Assembly: GCA_937897645.1 (NCBI GenBank)
Contig: CALCNV010000010.1
Location: forward strand, 1-32,549
Reading direction: 5' to 3'
Length of the DNA: 32,549 nucleotides
DNA from: an uncultured Lysobacteraceae bacterium
Lineage (GTDB): Bacteria > Pseudomonadota > Gammaproteobacteria > Xanthomonadales > Xanthomonadaceae
This document shows, piece by piece, positions 24,334 through 32,328 of the stretch. Position 1 is the first letter of the stretch. Every line of letters begins with the position of its first letter. Position numbers and translations under genes: made by a program. The notes under the pieces are model-generated. The model made no database searches. It was not told the origin of the DNA and saw only the letters and a program-made list of their open reading frames with translations.

Positions 24334-25893
24334 TCAGGAACTGCACGACAACATGGAGCAACCCGCACGGTCCCGCGCCCACTCCGGCCTGCGTCCTGCG
24401 AAAGCTTCGTGTCCGGGTTGTTCGTCATACGGGCGACGCATGACCTCCAGCAACTCCGATATGCCGGACGCGTCGCCCTGCTCCGCACGATCGATGACTT
24501 GCTGGACCAGGTAGTTGCGCAGCACATAGCGTGGATTGGCAGCATCCATCTTCACTTCACGTGCTTCCGCGGTGAGTGGATCGTCGCGCAAGCGGGCAGC
24601 ATAGCGTTGCAGCCACGCAATGAATTCCGGTTGCCTGGCAACGAATTTCTCTTCGCTGTAGAACGCGTCACGCAGCGGTTCCAGGGAGATTCCATCCACC
24701 GGCACGCCACTCAATCCACGGAAGAAGATCGTCATGTCCACTTCACCCGCCTGCATCAAGGCCTGCACCGCTTCCATCAAAGCCACGTCTTGGTCACGGC
24801 ACTCGGCCAATCCCAGCTTGCGCGCGATGTTGTCGCGTTCCGCGGTGGCATAGGTCTCGCGGTAACGCTCCAGCCCGGCATGCAGCGGATCTGACGTAGC
24901 GAACAGGGAAGAGAGCGCACCTGCCAGGCGACCCAGATTCCAGTACGCGATCTTCGGCTGCCAACCGAAACGATAGCGGCGGCCCTGGGCATCCGTGGTG
25001 TTGGGTGTCCAGTCGGGATCGTAGTCATCGATCCAGCCGTACGGGCCGTAGTCGATAGTCAAACCGAGTATCGACATGTTGTCCGTGTTCATGACCCCGT
25101 GCACGAAGCCCACGCGCATCCAGTGCGCCACCATGATGGCCGTCCGCTCGCACACGCTGGCGAACCACGCGGCATACAGGGGCTCGCCTTCTCTCTCCAG
25201 TTCCGGGAAATCCCGTCGGATCGTGAAATCCACCAGCTGCCGCAGCAAAGGCAGTTCACCGCGCGAAGCCGGCAGTTCGAAATTACCGAAGCGCAGGAAC
25301 GAAGGCGCGACCCGGCACACGATGGCACCCGGCTCAGGCTTGGCGCGGCCGTCGTAGAACATGTCGCGCACCACCGCTTCGCCCGTGGCGACCAGGCTCA
25401 GCGCGCGCGTGGTCGGCACGCCCAGGTGATGCATGGCTTCGCTGCACAGGAATTCGCGGATCGAGGAACGCAGTACCGCGCGTCCGTCCGCGGAGCGGGA
25501 GTACGGCGTCGGGCCCGCGCCCTTCAACTGCAGCTCCCAGCGCTCGCCGGCGAGATTGACCGCCTCACCCAGCGAAATGGCACGGCCGTCGCCGAGCTGA
25601 CCAGCCCAGTGCCCGAACTGATGCCCGCCGTAGTTGGCGGCGTAAGGCTGCATGCCTTCCAGCAAGGCGTTGCCACCGAAGACCTGGGCGAATTCAGGTG
25701 ATACCAGGTCGGCTTCGTCCAAGCCCAGCAAACCTGCGACCTCGCGCGACCCGGCCAACAGCCGCGGTGCGGACACCGGCGTAGGATTCACGCGGGAATA
25801 CAGGGCGCCGCGCACCTCGCGCACGCCGGGGCCGCGTACAGGGTCGCCAGGCAAATCGGAAACGAAACGGTTGTCGAAGCGCAGTGGTTTCAT
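24334..25893 (-). CDS. selO: Protein adenylyltransferase SelO (YdiU)
   Basis: SelO is a pseudokinase-fold enzyme that transfers AMP from ATP to Ser, Thr or Tyr of proteins involved in redox balance. The 519-residue product has GGHQFGHWAGQLGDGR (about 89-104), LKGAGPTPYSR with the ATP-binding Lys124, and VHGVMNTDNMSILGLTIDYG, where Asp271, Asn272 and Asp281 fit the catalytic and metal positions. The C-terminus GCSMLSCSS keeps the conserved cysteine that in animals is selenocysteine. A GTG two codons upstream (25899) is an alternative start. It follows the cold-shock gene, separated by a terminator. Confidence 0.94.
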   Translation of the reverse strand: MKPLRFDNRFVSDLPGDPVRGPGVREVRGALYSRVNPTPVSAPRLLAGSREVAGLLGLDEADLVSPEFAQVFGGNALLEGMQPYAANYGGHQFGHWAGQLGDGRAISLGEAVNLAGERWELQLKGAGPTPYSRSADGRAVLRSSIREFLCSEAMHHLGVPTTRALSLVATGEAVVRDMFYDGRAKPEPGAIVCRVAPSFLRFGNFELPASRGELPLLRQLVDFTIRRDFPELEREGEPLYAAWFASVCERTAIMVAHWMRVGFVHGVMNTDNMSILGLTIDYGPYGWIDDYDPDWTPNTTDAQGRRYRFGWQPKIAYWNLGRLAGALSSLFATSDPLHAGLERYRETYATAERDNIARKLGLAECRDQDVALMEAVQALMQAGEVDMTIFFRGLSGVPVDGISLEPLRDAFYSEEKFVARQPEFIAWLQRYAARLRDDPLTAEAREVKMDAANPRYVLRNYLVQQVIDRAEQGDASGISELLEVMRRPYDEQPGHEAFAGRRPEWARDRAGCSMLSCSS

Positions 25894-25921
25894 GCCCACA
25901 GGCTACGCGGATGCCGCGCAA

Positions 25922-25954
25922 ACAAAAACGCCGGGGCAAGCCCCGGCGTTTCGG
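25922..25954 (-). terminator. Rho-independent terminator of the cold-shock gene
   Basis: AAACGCCGGGG (25926-25936) pairs with CCCCGGCGTTT (25941-25951) around CAAG. On the minus strand the stem is followed by a T-rich run (TTTTTGTT), as expected for a terminator downstream of the cold-shock gene that ends at 25973. Confidence 0.88.
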
Positions 25955-25972
25955 ACAACGAGTCAGTCGCTA

Positions 25973-26182
25973 TTACAGCGGCTGGACTTCATCAGCCTGC
26001 ATACCCTTCTGGCCCTGCACGGCGACAAAGCTGACGCTCTGGCCTTCCTGCAGCGACTTGAAGCCAGAACCCTGGATCGCGCGGAAATGCACGAAAAGGT
26101 CCGGGCCGCTCTGCGGGGTGATGAAGCCAAAACCCTTGGCATCGTTGAACCACTTGACGGTACCGGTTTGACGGTCAGACAT
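25973..26182 (-). CDS. Cold-shock protein, CspA family
   Basis: This 69-residue single-domain protein binds single-stranded RNA and DNA and melts RNA structure. It has the cold-shock motifs RNP1 (KGFGFI) and RNP2 (DLFVHF), preceded by TGTVKWFNDA, and is the family's usual length. AGGAG lies nine bases before the ATG. About 270 bases without a gene lie upstream, long enough for the extended 5' leader typical of cspA genes; whether this copy is cold-induced or constitutive is not shown by the sequence. A strong terminator follows. Confidence 0.96.
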   Translation of the reverse strand: MSDRQTGTVKWFNDAKGFGFITPQSGPDLFVHFRAIQGSGFKSLQEGQSVSFVAVQGQKGMQADEVQPL

Positions 26183-26452
26183 CTTTGAAACTCCTGAAAC
26201 GGATGAATAAAATCACGACCTGGGGACCCCCGGGCCGAGACTGAGTTGCAGGTGTTAAGCAAAGCGGAAAGATGTAGCTGATCGTTTTGGATCGACTGCA
26301 TCAGGCCACGATTTACGGTGACCCAAGCAAACACAGTGCCGTGCACACTACACACCTTTACCGCAAAAGCCAATCCTCCCTGACAAAACCCTGAACAGCA
26401 GGCCCAAGCACCCATTTGGCCTAAACTGGCCTCCCCTCCAGGAACAACCTCC
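26183..26452 (-). promoter_or_regulatory. Divergent control region with probable cold-shock leader
   Basis: The 270 bases separate the cold-shock gene (minus) from a small plus-strand gene. On the minus strand, TTGTCA (near 26384) may be a -35 box, but no clear -10 at proper spacing was seen. The part near 26220 has runs of C and G (GGGGACCCCCGGGCC) that can fold. A long structured leader is usual for cspA homologues; a true cold-box was not recognised. Confidence 0.35.
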
Positions 26453-26620
26453 ATGGCAAAGCCCAACTATTCCTTCGAAAAGAAGCAGCGCGAGCTGGCC
26501 AAGAAGAAGAAACAGGACGAAAAACTGGCCAGGAAGCAGGCCTCGAAGGAGTCCGGCACCGCTACGGAAGGCCCGTCGGCGGACGACGACACAGACCCGA
26601 ACCCGGCGACTGACGAATAA
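26453..26620 (+). CDS. Small Lys-rich hypothetical protein (55 aa)
   Basis: ATG at 26453 opens a 55-codon frame starting MAKPNYSFEKKQRELAKKKK. Residues 8-30 are strongly basic and helical, the rest is acidic and Pro/Asp/Thr-rich and probably disordered. AGGA lies 10 bases before the ATG. Small proteins with the same N-terminal pattern are common in Xanthomonadaceae and other gammaproteobacteria, usually as proteins of unknown function. The Lys-rich part could bind nucleic acid, which is inference. It converges with the pseudouridine synthase gene. Confidence 0.75.
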   Translation: MAKPNYSFEKKQRELAKKKKQDEKLARKQASKESGTATEGPSADDDTDPNPATDE

Positions 26621-26649
26621 CCAGGGCCAGAACCACGGCCCATCCGCAT

Positions 26650-27537
26650 CTAGAGCTCAAGCCTGCGGAGGCTCTCGAAACGCCTTGGGACAGCGCCCAA
26701 CGGATCGATGAACCCCAGCCCCCGGGCCAACAACTGCAAAGGCTGGGCCACCTCATCAGGCGCCTTACCACCAAGCACGGGGTAATAAGGATCGTTCCGG
26801 ATCGGGGCGCCCAGCCCCGCCAGATGCACGCGCAACTGGTGCTTGCGCCCGCTGAGCGGATACAGGCCATAGCGCCACCACGGTCCGGCAGACTCCAGGA
26901 CCTCGATCCGGGTCTGGGCGTTGGCAACTCCCGGCACTTCAGCCATGCGGAAGAACGGCTCTCCCGGGACGATGCGTGATTCCCGGAACATCGGGAACGC
27001 CAAACCCGGCAAACCAGGCGCAATCGCCTCGTAACGCTTTTCGATCCTGCGCTCGCGGAACAATGACTGGTACGCGCCGCGCGTGCGCGGATTCGCCGAA
27101 AACAGCACCAGCCCCGCCGTGCCCCGGTCTATGCGATGCAAGGGCACCAGGTCCGGGTTGCCCAGGCGCTCGACCAGGCGTGCCAGCAGGGTTTCCCGCA
27201 CATACGCGCCCGCAGGCACCACGGGAAGGAAATGCGGCTTGTCCGCGACCACCAGATGCTCGTCGACGTGGAGGATGCTTTCCTCGAACGGAATCCGCGG
27301 TTCGTCCACCACTTCGCGGAAGTACAGCACCGTATCGCCCACCCGATATGAGGCGTCGACGGACCAGGGGTTACGGTCGGCGTCCAACACGCGACCTCGC
27401 GCGAACCGGTCTAGCCACTGCTCGCGGCTGATTTTCGGAAAGCGCGCGCACAGTCCGTCCAACAAGGTCGGGAAGTCGCCGGCCGGCAATTGCAAGCGGC
27501 TGGCAACGTCCAGCTCAGGGGAATCTCGATCAGGCAA
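26650..27537 (-). CDS. RluA family pseudouridine synthase
   Basis: The 295-residue enzyme isomerises uridine to pseudouridine in tRNA or rRNA; its target is not shown by the sequence. It has the RluA core HRIDRGTAGLVLFS with catalytic Asp137, then YPLSGRKHQLRVHLAGLG, a conserved RNA-binding motif, and DPYYPVLGG. An N-terminal domain of about 100 residues includes ISREQWLDRFARGRV, an S4-like helix pair. I chose TTG at 27537 because GGAAG lies 7 bases upstream; the ATG at 27597 is an alternative, but its first 20 residues would be encoded in the control region and overlap the start of the opposite gene. Confidence 0.88.
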   Translation of the reverse strand: MPDRDSPELDVASRLQLPAGDFPTLLDGLCARFPKISREQWLDRFARGRVLDADRNPWSVDASYRVGDTVLYFREVVDEPRIPFEESILHVDEHLVVADKPHFLPVVPAGAYVRETLLARLVERLGNPDLVPLHRIDRGTAGLVLFSANPRTRGAYQSLFRERRIEKRYEAIAPGLPGLAFPMFRESRIVPGEPFFRMAEVPGVANAQTRIEVLESAGPWWRYGLYPLSGRKHQLRVHLAGLGAPIRNDPYYPVLGGKAPDEVAQPLQLLARGLGFIDPLGAVPRRFESLRRLEL

Positions 27538-27595
27538 GGCAAGGCTTCCAACGGGCCAGGCCTTATCATGACCGACCTTCGCAGCAGGCACCTCC

Positions 27596-28150
27596 ATGGC
27601 GCTCAAGTCCACCGTTGTAAAAGCCGAACTGCAGATCAGCGACATGGATCGGCATTACTACGCGACCCATAACCTGACCCTGGCCCAGCACCCCTCGGAA
27701 ACCGACGCGCGCCTGATGGTGCGGCTGCTGGCCTTCGCGCTGTTCGCGGATGAGCGCCTTGAATTCGGCCGCGGCCTGAGCCAGGACGACGAGCCTGACC
27801 TGTGGCGCAAGGAGATGACCGGCGAAATCGTGCAATGGATCGACCTGGGCCAACCCGACGAAGCCCGCATTCGCAAGGCCTGCGGCCGTTCGCGACACGT
27901 GGTCGTGGTGACCTACGCAGGCCGCAGCGCCGACATCTGGTGGGAAAAGAACGCCAACTCGCTACAACGCAGCAAGAACCTGACCGTGATCGACATAGAC
28001 GCCGAAGCCGTGGAGCAACTGGTCGCCTTGATGGTGCGCGGCATGCGCCTGAACGTGATGATCCAGGATTGCGAGGTGCAGGTGCTCGGCGGTGAGGTCA
28101 CCGTCAGCCTGGTTCCCGGCGTGCGGCAGGCGGCTACGCAAGGAACCTGA
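27596..28150 (+). CDS. yaeQ: YaeQ family protein
   Basis: The 184-residue protein follows the E. coli YaeQ sequence pattern closely: MALKSTVVKAELQISDMDRH, then LTLAQHPSETDARLMVRLLAFALFADE and FGRGLSQDDEPDLW, then IDLGQPDEARIRKACGRS. YaeQ has a PD-(D/E)XK nuclease-like fold without confirmed catalytic activity, and was first described as a suppressor of transcription-elongation defects (RfaH loss). Its start ATG sits in CCATGG, the same palindrome that holds the alternative start of the opposite gene. HI0933-type flavoprotein gene follows four bases after the stop, so the two form an operon. Confidence 0.93.
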   Translation: MALKSTVVKAELQISDMDRHYYATHNLTLAQHPSETDARLMVRLLAFALFADERLEFGRGLSQDDEPDLWRKEMTGEIVQWIDLGQPDEARIRKACGRSRHVVVVTYAGRSADIWWEKNANSLQRSKNLTVIDIDAEAVEQLVALMVRGMRLNVMIQDCEVQVLGGEVTVSLVPGVRQAATQGT

Positions 28151-28154
28151 CCGC

Positions 28155-29336
28155 GTGAGCCACACCCACGACGTGCTGGTCATCGGCGGCGGCGCGGCTG
28201 GGCTGATGAGTGCGCTGACCGCGGGCAGGCGCGGGTTGCGCGTAGCGGTGTTGGAGCATGCCAACCGGGTCGGCAAGAAGATCCTGATGTCGGGGGGCGG
28301 ACGCTGCAACTTCACCAATACCGGTACCACGCCCGCGAACTACCTGTCCGCCAACCCGCATTTCTGCAAGTCCGCGCTGGCGCGCTACACGCCCACTGAC
28401 TTCATCGAAATTATCGAACGCCACGGCATCGCGTACCACGAGAAAGAACTGGGGCAACTGTTCTGCGACGACTCGTCCAAACAAATCGTCAAGATGCTGC
28501 TAGACGAATGCGAAGTGGCCGGTGTCGGCATCGAAACCAGCTGCAGCATCGAGCACGTGCAACACACCGAACCAGGTTTTCGCCTGAAGACCTCGCGCGG
28601 CAACCACTCCGCGCCCTCGCTGGTCATTGCCTGCGGCGGGCTGTCGATTCCTGCCATGGGCGCGACCGGTTTCGGATACGAACTCGCAAGGCAGTTCGGC
28701 CATACCGTGCTACCGACACGCGCCGGACTGGTGCCACTGACCCTGACCGGCAAGCACCAGGAACACCTGCAGGACCTGAGCGGCGTCGCCCTGCCCGTGC
28801 GCGCCAGTTGCAATGGCCAGGACTTCAGCAATTTCATGCTCATCACCCATCGCGGCGTCAGCGGACCTTCGATCCTGCAGATTTCGTCCTACTGGCAACC
28901 CGGCGATGACCTGCGCATCAACCTGCTTCCGAATCACGACGCCTTCGAACTGCTGCGCGAGCAACGCATGGCGCGGCCTGCCGCCGAGTTGAAAACCGTG
29001 CTGTCGGATTTGCTTCCGCGGCGTTTCGCCCAGCGACTGTGCGAGCTGTGGCTGCCGAATCGGCCGATGAAGCAATTCAATGAACCGCAATTGCGCGAGG
29101 TCGCCAACCAATTGCAGGACTGGCCGCTGGTCGCCAGCGGCACGGAAGGCTATCGCACCGCGGAAGTGACGCTGGGTGGCGTGGACACTGATGAACTGTC
29201 CTCCAGCACGATGCAATCCAAGAAAGTCCCGGGCCTGTATTTCATCGGCGAGGTGGTGGATGTCACCGGCTGGCTGGGCGGCTACAACTTCCAGTGGGCC
29301 TGGGCCTCGGGGCATGCGGCCGGTAATGCCGTCTGA
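28155..29336 (+). CDS. HI0933/BaiN family flavoprotein oxidoreductase
   Basis: This 393-residue NAD(P)/FAD-dependent oxidoreductase of the HI0933 family has the N-terminal dinucleotide motif VLVIGGGAAGLMSA (residues 7-20), the family signature GKKILMSGGGRCNFTN, and a closing block with FIGEVVDVTGWLGGYNFQWAWASG that completes the FAD site. Its reaction is unknown; BaiN of Clostridium reduces bile-acid intermediates, but most members have no assigned substrate. GTG at 28155 is chosen because it follows AAGGA and starts just before the dinucleotide motif, while the open frame upstream overlaps yaeQ. A REP-like palindrome follows. Confidence 0.9.
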   Translation: MSHTHDVLVIGGGAAGLMSALTAGRRGLRVAVLEHANRVGKKILMSGGGRCNFTNTGTTPANYLSANPHFCKSALARYTPTDFIEIIERHGIAYHEKELGQLFCDDSSKQIVKMLLDECEVAGVGIETSCSIEHVQHTEPGFRLKTSRGNHSAPSLVIACGGLSIPAMGATGFGYELARQFGHTVLPTRAGLVPLTLTGKHQEHLQDLSGVALPVRASCNGQDFSNFMLITHRGVSGPSILQISSYWQPGDDLRINLLPNHDAFELLREQRMARPAAELKTVLSDLLPRRFAQRLCELWLPNRPMKQFNEPQLREVANQLQDWPLVASGTEGYRTAEVTLGGVDTDELSSSTMQSKKVPGLYFIGEVVDVTGWLGGYNFQWAWASGHAAGNAV

Positions 29337-29355
29337 CGGGCATTGCGTCGGCGTC

Positions 29356-29423
29356 GTAGGAGCGACGTGAGTCGCGACCGAATAGAGAAAATCAAAACCC
29401 TTCGCGACTCACGTCGCTCCTAC
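29356..29423. repeat. REP-like palindrome (GTAGGAGCGACGTGAGTCGC family)
   Basis: Perfect 22-base arms, 29356-29377 and 29402-29423, surround an AT-rich loop of 24 bases. It is a close relative of the element at 24251 and lies between two convergent genes. Confidence 0.92.
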
Positions 29424-29434
29424 AGAATCCGACT

Positions 29435-30415
29435 TCAACGCATCGCTTCAGCGGCAAGCTTGAACGACCGCAATCGTGCCCGGTGATCGAAGATGTTTGC
29501 CACCAGCAGCAACTCATCCGGGCGATGCCGGTCAACGAAGGCGGCGATGCCGCGCTTCACGGTGTCAGGACTGCCCACCACGCTGCACGCCAATGCATTC
29601 TCCACGCCGAGTTTTTCATGTGGTTCCCAATAGCTTTCGATATCGTCGATCGGAGCGGGAATCAGGCCAATCCTGCCGCGGCGCAGGTTGACGAAGCTCT
29701 GCTGCGCCGTAGTGAACAGACGCTTGGCTTCTGCATCGGTGTCGGCTGCCACCACATTCAGTGCCAGCATCGCGTAAGGCTGGGCCAAATATTTCGACGG
29801 GCGGAAATCGCGGTGGTAGAGCGCGAGCGCCTGGTCCATGGCATCGGGCGCGAAGTGCGAGGCGAACGCGAAGCGCAGGCCCAGCGCGGCGGCCAGTTGC
29901 GCGCTGAACAGGCTGGAACCCAGCAACCACACCGGCACGTCCAGGCCCGCGCCCGGCACCGCACGCACAGCCTGGCCGGGTTCGGCGGGATCGAAATAAT
30001 GCAGCAACTCCTGCACATCGCGCGGGAACTGCTCGGCACCATCGAAATAACGGCGCAGTGCGCGCGTCGTGGCCTGGTCGGTACCTGGCGCGCGGCCCAG
30101 GCCGAGGTCGATGCGTCCCGGATACAGCGAAGCCAGCGTGCCGAACTGCTCCGCCACCTGCAGCGGCGAATGGTTCGGCAGCATGATGCCGCCTGCGCCT
30201 ACACGTATGGTCTTCGTGCCTCCCGCGACATGCCCGATGAGTACGGCCGTCGCCGCGCTGGCAACGCCCGGCATGTTGTGGTGCTCGGCCAGCCAGTAAC
30301 GCTGGTAGCCCCAGCTTTCGGCATGTTGTGCAAGGTCCAGGGTATTGCGGAACGCCTGGGTGGTGTCGCTGCCTTCGCAGACGGGGGCGAGGTCGAGGAT
30401 TGAATAGGGAGTCAT
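29435..30415 (-). CDS. Luciferase-like (LLM) flavin-dependent oxidoreductase
   Basis: The 326-residue TIM-barrel protein belongs to the bacterial luciferase-like monooxygenase family (MsnO8 type). It starts MTPYSILDLAPVCEG and has YWLAEHHNMPGVASAATAVLIG, then IRVGAGGIMLPNHSPLQVAEQFGTL and GRIDLGLGRAPGTD, all conserved in the group. It would use reduced flavin and oxygen; the substrate is unknown. The frame is open to 30517, but GGAA before the ATG at 30415 and the family's normal N-terminus support the shorter form. A solitary half REP element lies upstream. Confidence 0.92.
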   Translation of the reverse strand: MTPYSILDLAPVCEGSDTTQAFRNTLDLAQHAESWGYQRYWLAEHHNMPGVASAATAVLIGHVAGGTKTIRVGAGGIMLPNHSPLQVAEQFGTLASLYPGRIDLGLGRAPGTDQATTRALRRYFDGAEQFPRDVQELLHYFDPAEPGQAVRAVPGAGLDVPVWLLGSSLFSAQLAAALGLRFAFASHFAPDAMDQALALYHRDFRPSKYLAQPYAMLALNVVAADTDAEAKRLFTTAQQSFVNLRRGRIGLIPAPIDDIESYWEPHEKLGVENALACSVVGSPDTVKRGIAAFVDRHRPDELLLVANIFDHRARLRSFKLAAEAMR

Positions 30416-30524
30416 GCGGGTTCCACTGGAAGCAGTTCGATCAATCTGGGGGCGATGGAATGGCTTTGCCAGCGGGCGTTGCGGGATGGTGTATTCCAGC
30501 CTGCCCCGCTTCCGCAATGGGCAT

Positions 30525-30548
30525 TCGCGACTTACGTCGCTCCTACGA
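30525..30548. repeat. Single REP half-element
   Basis: TCGCGACTTACGTCGCTCCTACGA matches one arm of the elements at 24251 and 29356 but has no partner arm. It ends just before the end of the GST gene on the minus strand. Confidence 0.8.
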
Positions 30549-30550
30549 CA

Positions 30551-31222
30551 TCAACTCATCAGGTCGAATGGGCCGCCCTGCTCCAACGCGCGCTGGTAGG
30601 CGGGCCGGGCGTGGATGCGATTGAGGAATTTCTTCAGGTTGGGCCGATCCTTGAAGCCGGCACGCACCGACGCGGCTTCTACCGGGAAGCTCATCTGGAT
30701 GTCGGCGGCACTGAAATCATCACCGGCAAACCATTGCGACTTGCCGAGCTCGCTTTCCATGTAATCCAGGTGCAGCTTCACCTGCGGGCCGACGTAGGTC
30801 TTCATCACCTTGTCGGCGATGCCGCGTGCGACCGGCTTGGCGAAGAACGGCATGGGCGCGGTTTTCAGGCGCGAAAACACCAGGCTCATCAGCATCGGTG
30901 GCATGGCGGACCCTTCCGCGTAGTGCATCCAGTAGCGGTAGCGCAGGCGTTCCGGCGTACCGGGCGAAGGCGCAAAGGCATGCGCGGTGTCATAGCGTTC
31001 GACCAGGTATTCGAGGATCGCACCGGATTCGGCCAGCGTATTGTCGCCGTCCACCACCACCGGGGACTTTCCCAGCGGATGGATCTTGCGCAGCGACGGC
31101 GGCGCAAGCATGGTTTCGGCATCGCGCTGGTACCGCACCACGTTGTAATCCAGGCCCAGTTCTTCCAGCAGCCAGAGCACGCGCTGTGAACGGGAGTTAT
31201 TGAGGTGATGGACGGCAACCAT
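30551..31222 (-). CDS. Glutathione S-transferase family protein
   Basis: The 223-residue protein has a thioredoxin-like N-terminal GST domain (VHHLNNSRSQRVLWLLEELG, then HPLGKSPVVVDGD and LAESGAILEYLVERY with the glutathione-binding Glu-Ser pair at about 64-65) and a helical C-terminal domain ending near HARPAYQRALEQG. The Ser or Asn residues at about 9-11 would activate the thiol. Members conjugate or reduce small electrophiles; the substrate is not known. Start 31222 places the first strand at the N-terminus. TATGAT at 31260-31265 (minus strand) may be its -10 box, 38 bases from the ATG. Confidence 0.93.
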   Translation of the reverse strand: MVAVHHLNNSRSQRVLWLLEELGLDYNVVRYQRDAETMLAPPSLRKIHPLGKSPVVVDGDNTLAESGAILEYLVERYDTAHAFAPSPGTPERLRYRYWMHYAEGSAMPPMLMSLVFSRLKTAPMPFFAKPVARGIADKVMKTYVGPQVKLHLDYMESELGKSQWFAGDDFSAADIQMSFPVEAASVRAGFKDRPNLKKFLNRIHARPAYQRALEQGGPFDLMS

Positions 31223-31259
31223 GGAAGCCTCGTCGGCTGTGAGTGCGGGAATGGACAAG

Positions 31260-31265
31260 ATCATA
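31260..31265 (-). promoter_or_regulatory. Putative -10 box for the GST gene
   Basis: The minus strand reads GCAGGCTATGATCTTG here. The twelve bases CAGGCTATGATC also occur on the plus strand at 32487-32498, upstream of a possible gene start. No -35 at the right distance was found at either site. Confidence 0.3.
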
Positions 31266-31335
31266 GCCTGCATGCCCGATCTGGCCGCGAAATTCGCATT
31301 GGCTACCGGGTATTTATGGAAAGCTCAGAGCAAGA

Positions 31336-31445
31336 AAAGCTTTTGGCACAGATCAATGCTGAAAAAGCGGATCAAGCAAATCGATGAATGAAGTTCCCCG
31401 ATTCATCCGCTTCAATCCGCACTTATCCGCGTCCCAAAAGCTTTT
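31336..31445. repeat. Dispersed palindromic element, copy A
   Basis: A 110-base element bounded by AAAAGCTTTT at both ends (31336-31345 and 31436-31445). Its arms continue as imperfect inverted repeats rich in GCGGAT and ATCCGC. The right end overlaps the stop codon of trhO. It matches copy B at 32329-32445, which is in the opposite orientation, so the two flank trhO. No transposase is present; a MITE-like element is likely. Confidence 0.82.
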
Positions 31446-32181
31446 ACTCCCCATCTACCAACGGGGTGAGTGCGGCATCCAGCGCGACGCGCTCGTCGAA
31501 TACGAAGCAGCGCCCTTCGTAGCCCTGGCCGCCCACCTCCTCGAAATACCCGAGGATGCCGCCGTCCAGCTGCAGCACGTTATCCATGCCGGAGTCCTGC
31601 ATCCACAGCGCCGCTTTTTCGCAACGGATGCCGCCGGTGCAGAAACTGACCACGGTGGCGTCCGCAAGCGACTCGCGGTGTGGTTCCAATGCGCCAGGCA
31701 GGTCGGTGAACTTGTCGATGGGCAGGCTGAGCGCGCCCGAGAACGTGCCGTACTCCACTTCCTGCTGGTTGCGGGTATCCAGCATGACCACGCGCTTGCC
31801 TGCGTCGTCATGGCCCTGCGCCAGCCACTGCGACAACACAGCGGGAGACACCGTGGCGGCTCGACGCGCCAGTGGTGAGGCGTCTTCGCGCCGGAAGCTG
31901 ATGATCTCCGGCTTGACCTTGACCTTCAACCGCGCGAAGGGCTGCGATTTGCTGTGGCTGTACTTGACCCGCATCCCGGCGAAGCGAGCATCCGCATGCA
32001 AGCGTGTGAAGACGTCGCGCACGCCTGCCTCGTGGCCCGCCAGGAACAGATTGATGCCTTCCGGTGCCACCAGGGCAGAACCGCGCAGGCAGGCCTCTTC
32101 GGTCCATGCATGCAGTTGCTCTGCCAAGACCGGCGGATCGGCAATCGGAGTGAATTGATAGGCAGCGGCATTGAGGATCAT
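31444..32181 (-). CDS. trhO: tRNA uridine-34 hydroxylase TrhO (rhodanese, UPF0176)
   Basis: TrhO hydroxylates U34 in tRNAs as a step towards 5-oxyacetyluridine derivatives, using oxygen. The 245-residue product has an N-terminal acylphosphatase-like domain (LRGSALVAPEGINLFLAGH) and a rhodanese domain with KRVVMLDTRNQQEVEYGTF and the active loop FCTGGIRCEKAALWM, with catalytic Cys181. It lacks the long C-terminal Cys-rich part of E. coli YceA. In-frame ATGs at 32187 and 32205 are other possible starts; the last two lie in a short inverted repeat. A palindromic repeat ends inside the stop codon. Confidence 0.9.
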   Translation of the reverse strand: MILNAAAYQFTPIADPPVLAEQLHAWTEEACLRGSALVAPEGINLFLAGHEAGVRDVFTRLHADARFAGMRVKYSHSKSQPFARLKVKVKPEIISFRREDASPLARRAATVSPAVLSQWLAQGHDDAGKRVVMLDTRNQQEVEYGTFSGALSLPIDKFTDLPGALEPHRESLADATVVSFCTGGIRCEKAALWMQDSGMDNVLQLDGGILGYFEEVGGQGYEGRCFVFDERVALDAALTPLVDGE

Positions 32182-32205
32182 GTGCATAGTGTAAATGCTG
32201 CACAT
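32180..32205. promoter_or_regulatory. Inverted repeat over the trhO start
   Basis: ATGTGCA (32180-32186) and TGCACAT (32199-32205) are inverted, 12 bases apart. The repeat overlaps all three candidate start codons of trhO. It might be an operator or RNA hairpin controlling trhO; this is conjecture. Confidence 0.3.
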
Positions 32206-32328
32206 CGGGCGGGCATCTCCGCCTCCCGCACTGCCATATCCCGGAAAGCGCACAGGGCATGAGAGTTACAGCGTCATGCCCAGACGCGCGTGCAGTTTGA
32301 CTCGGCACTTGGACTGTTGGTAGACGAC

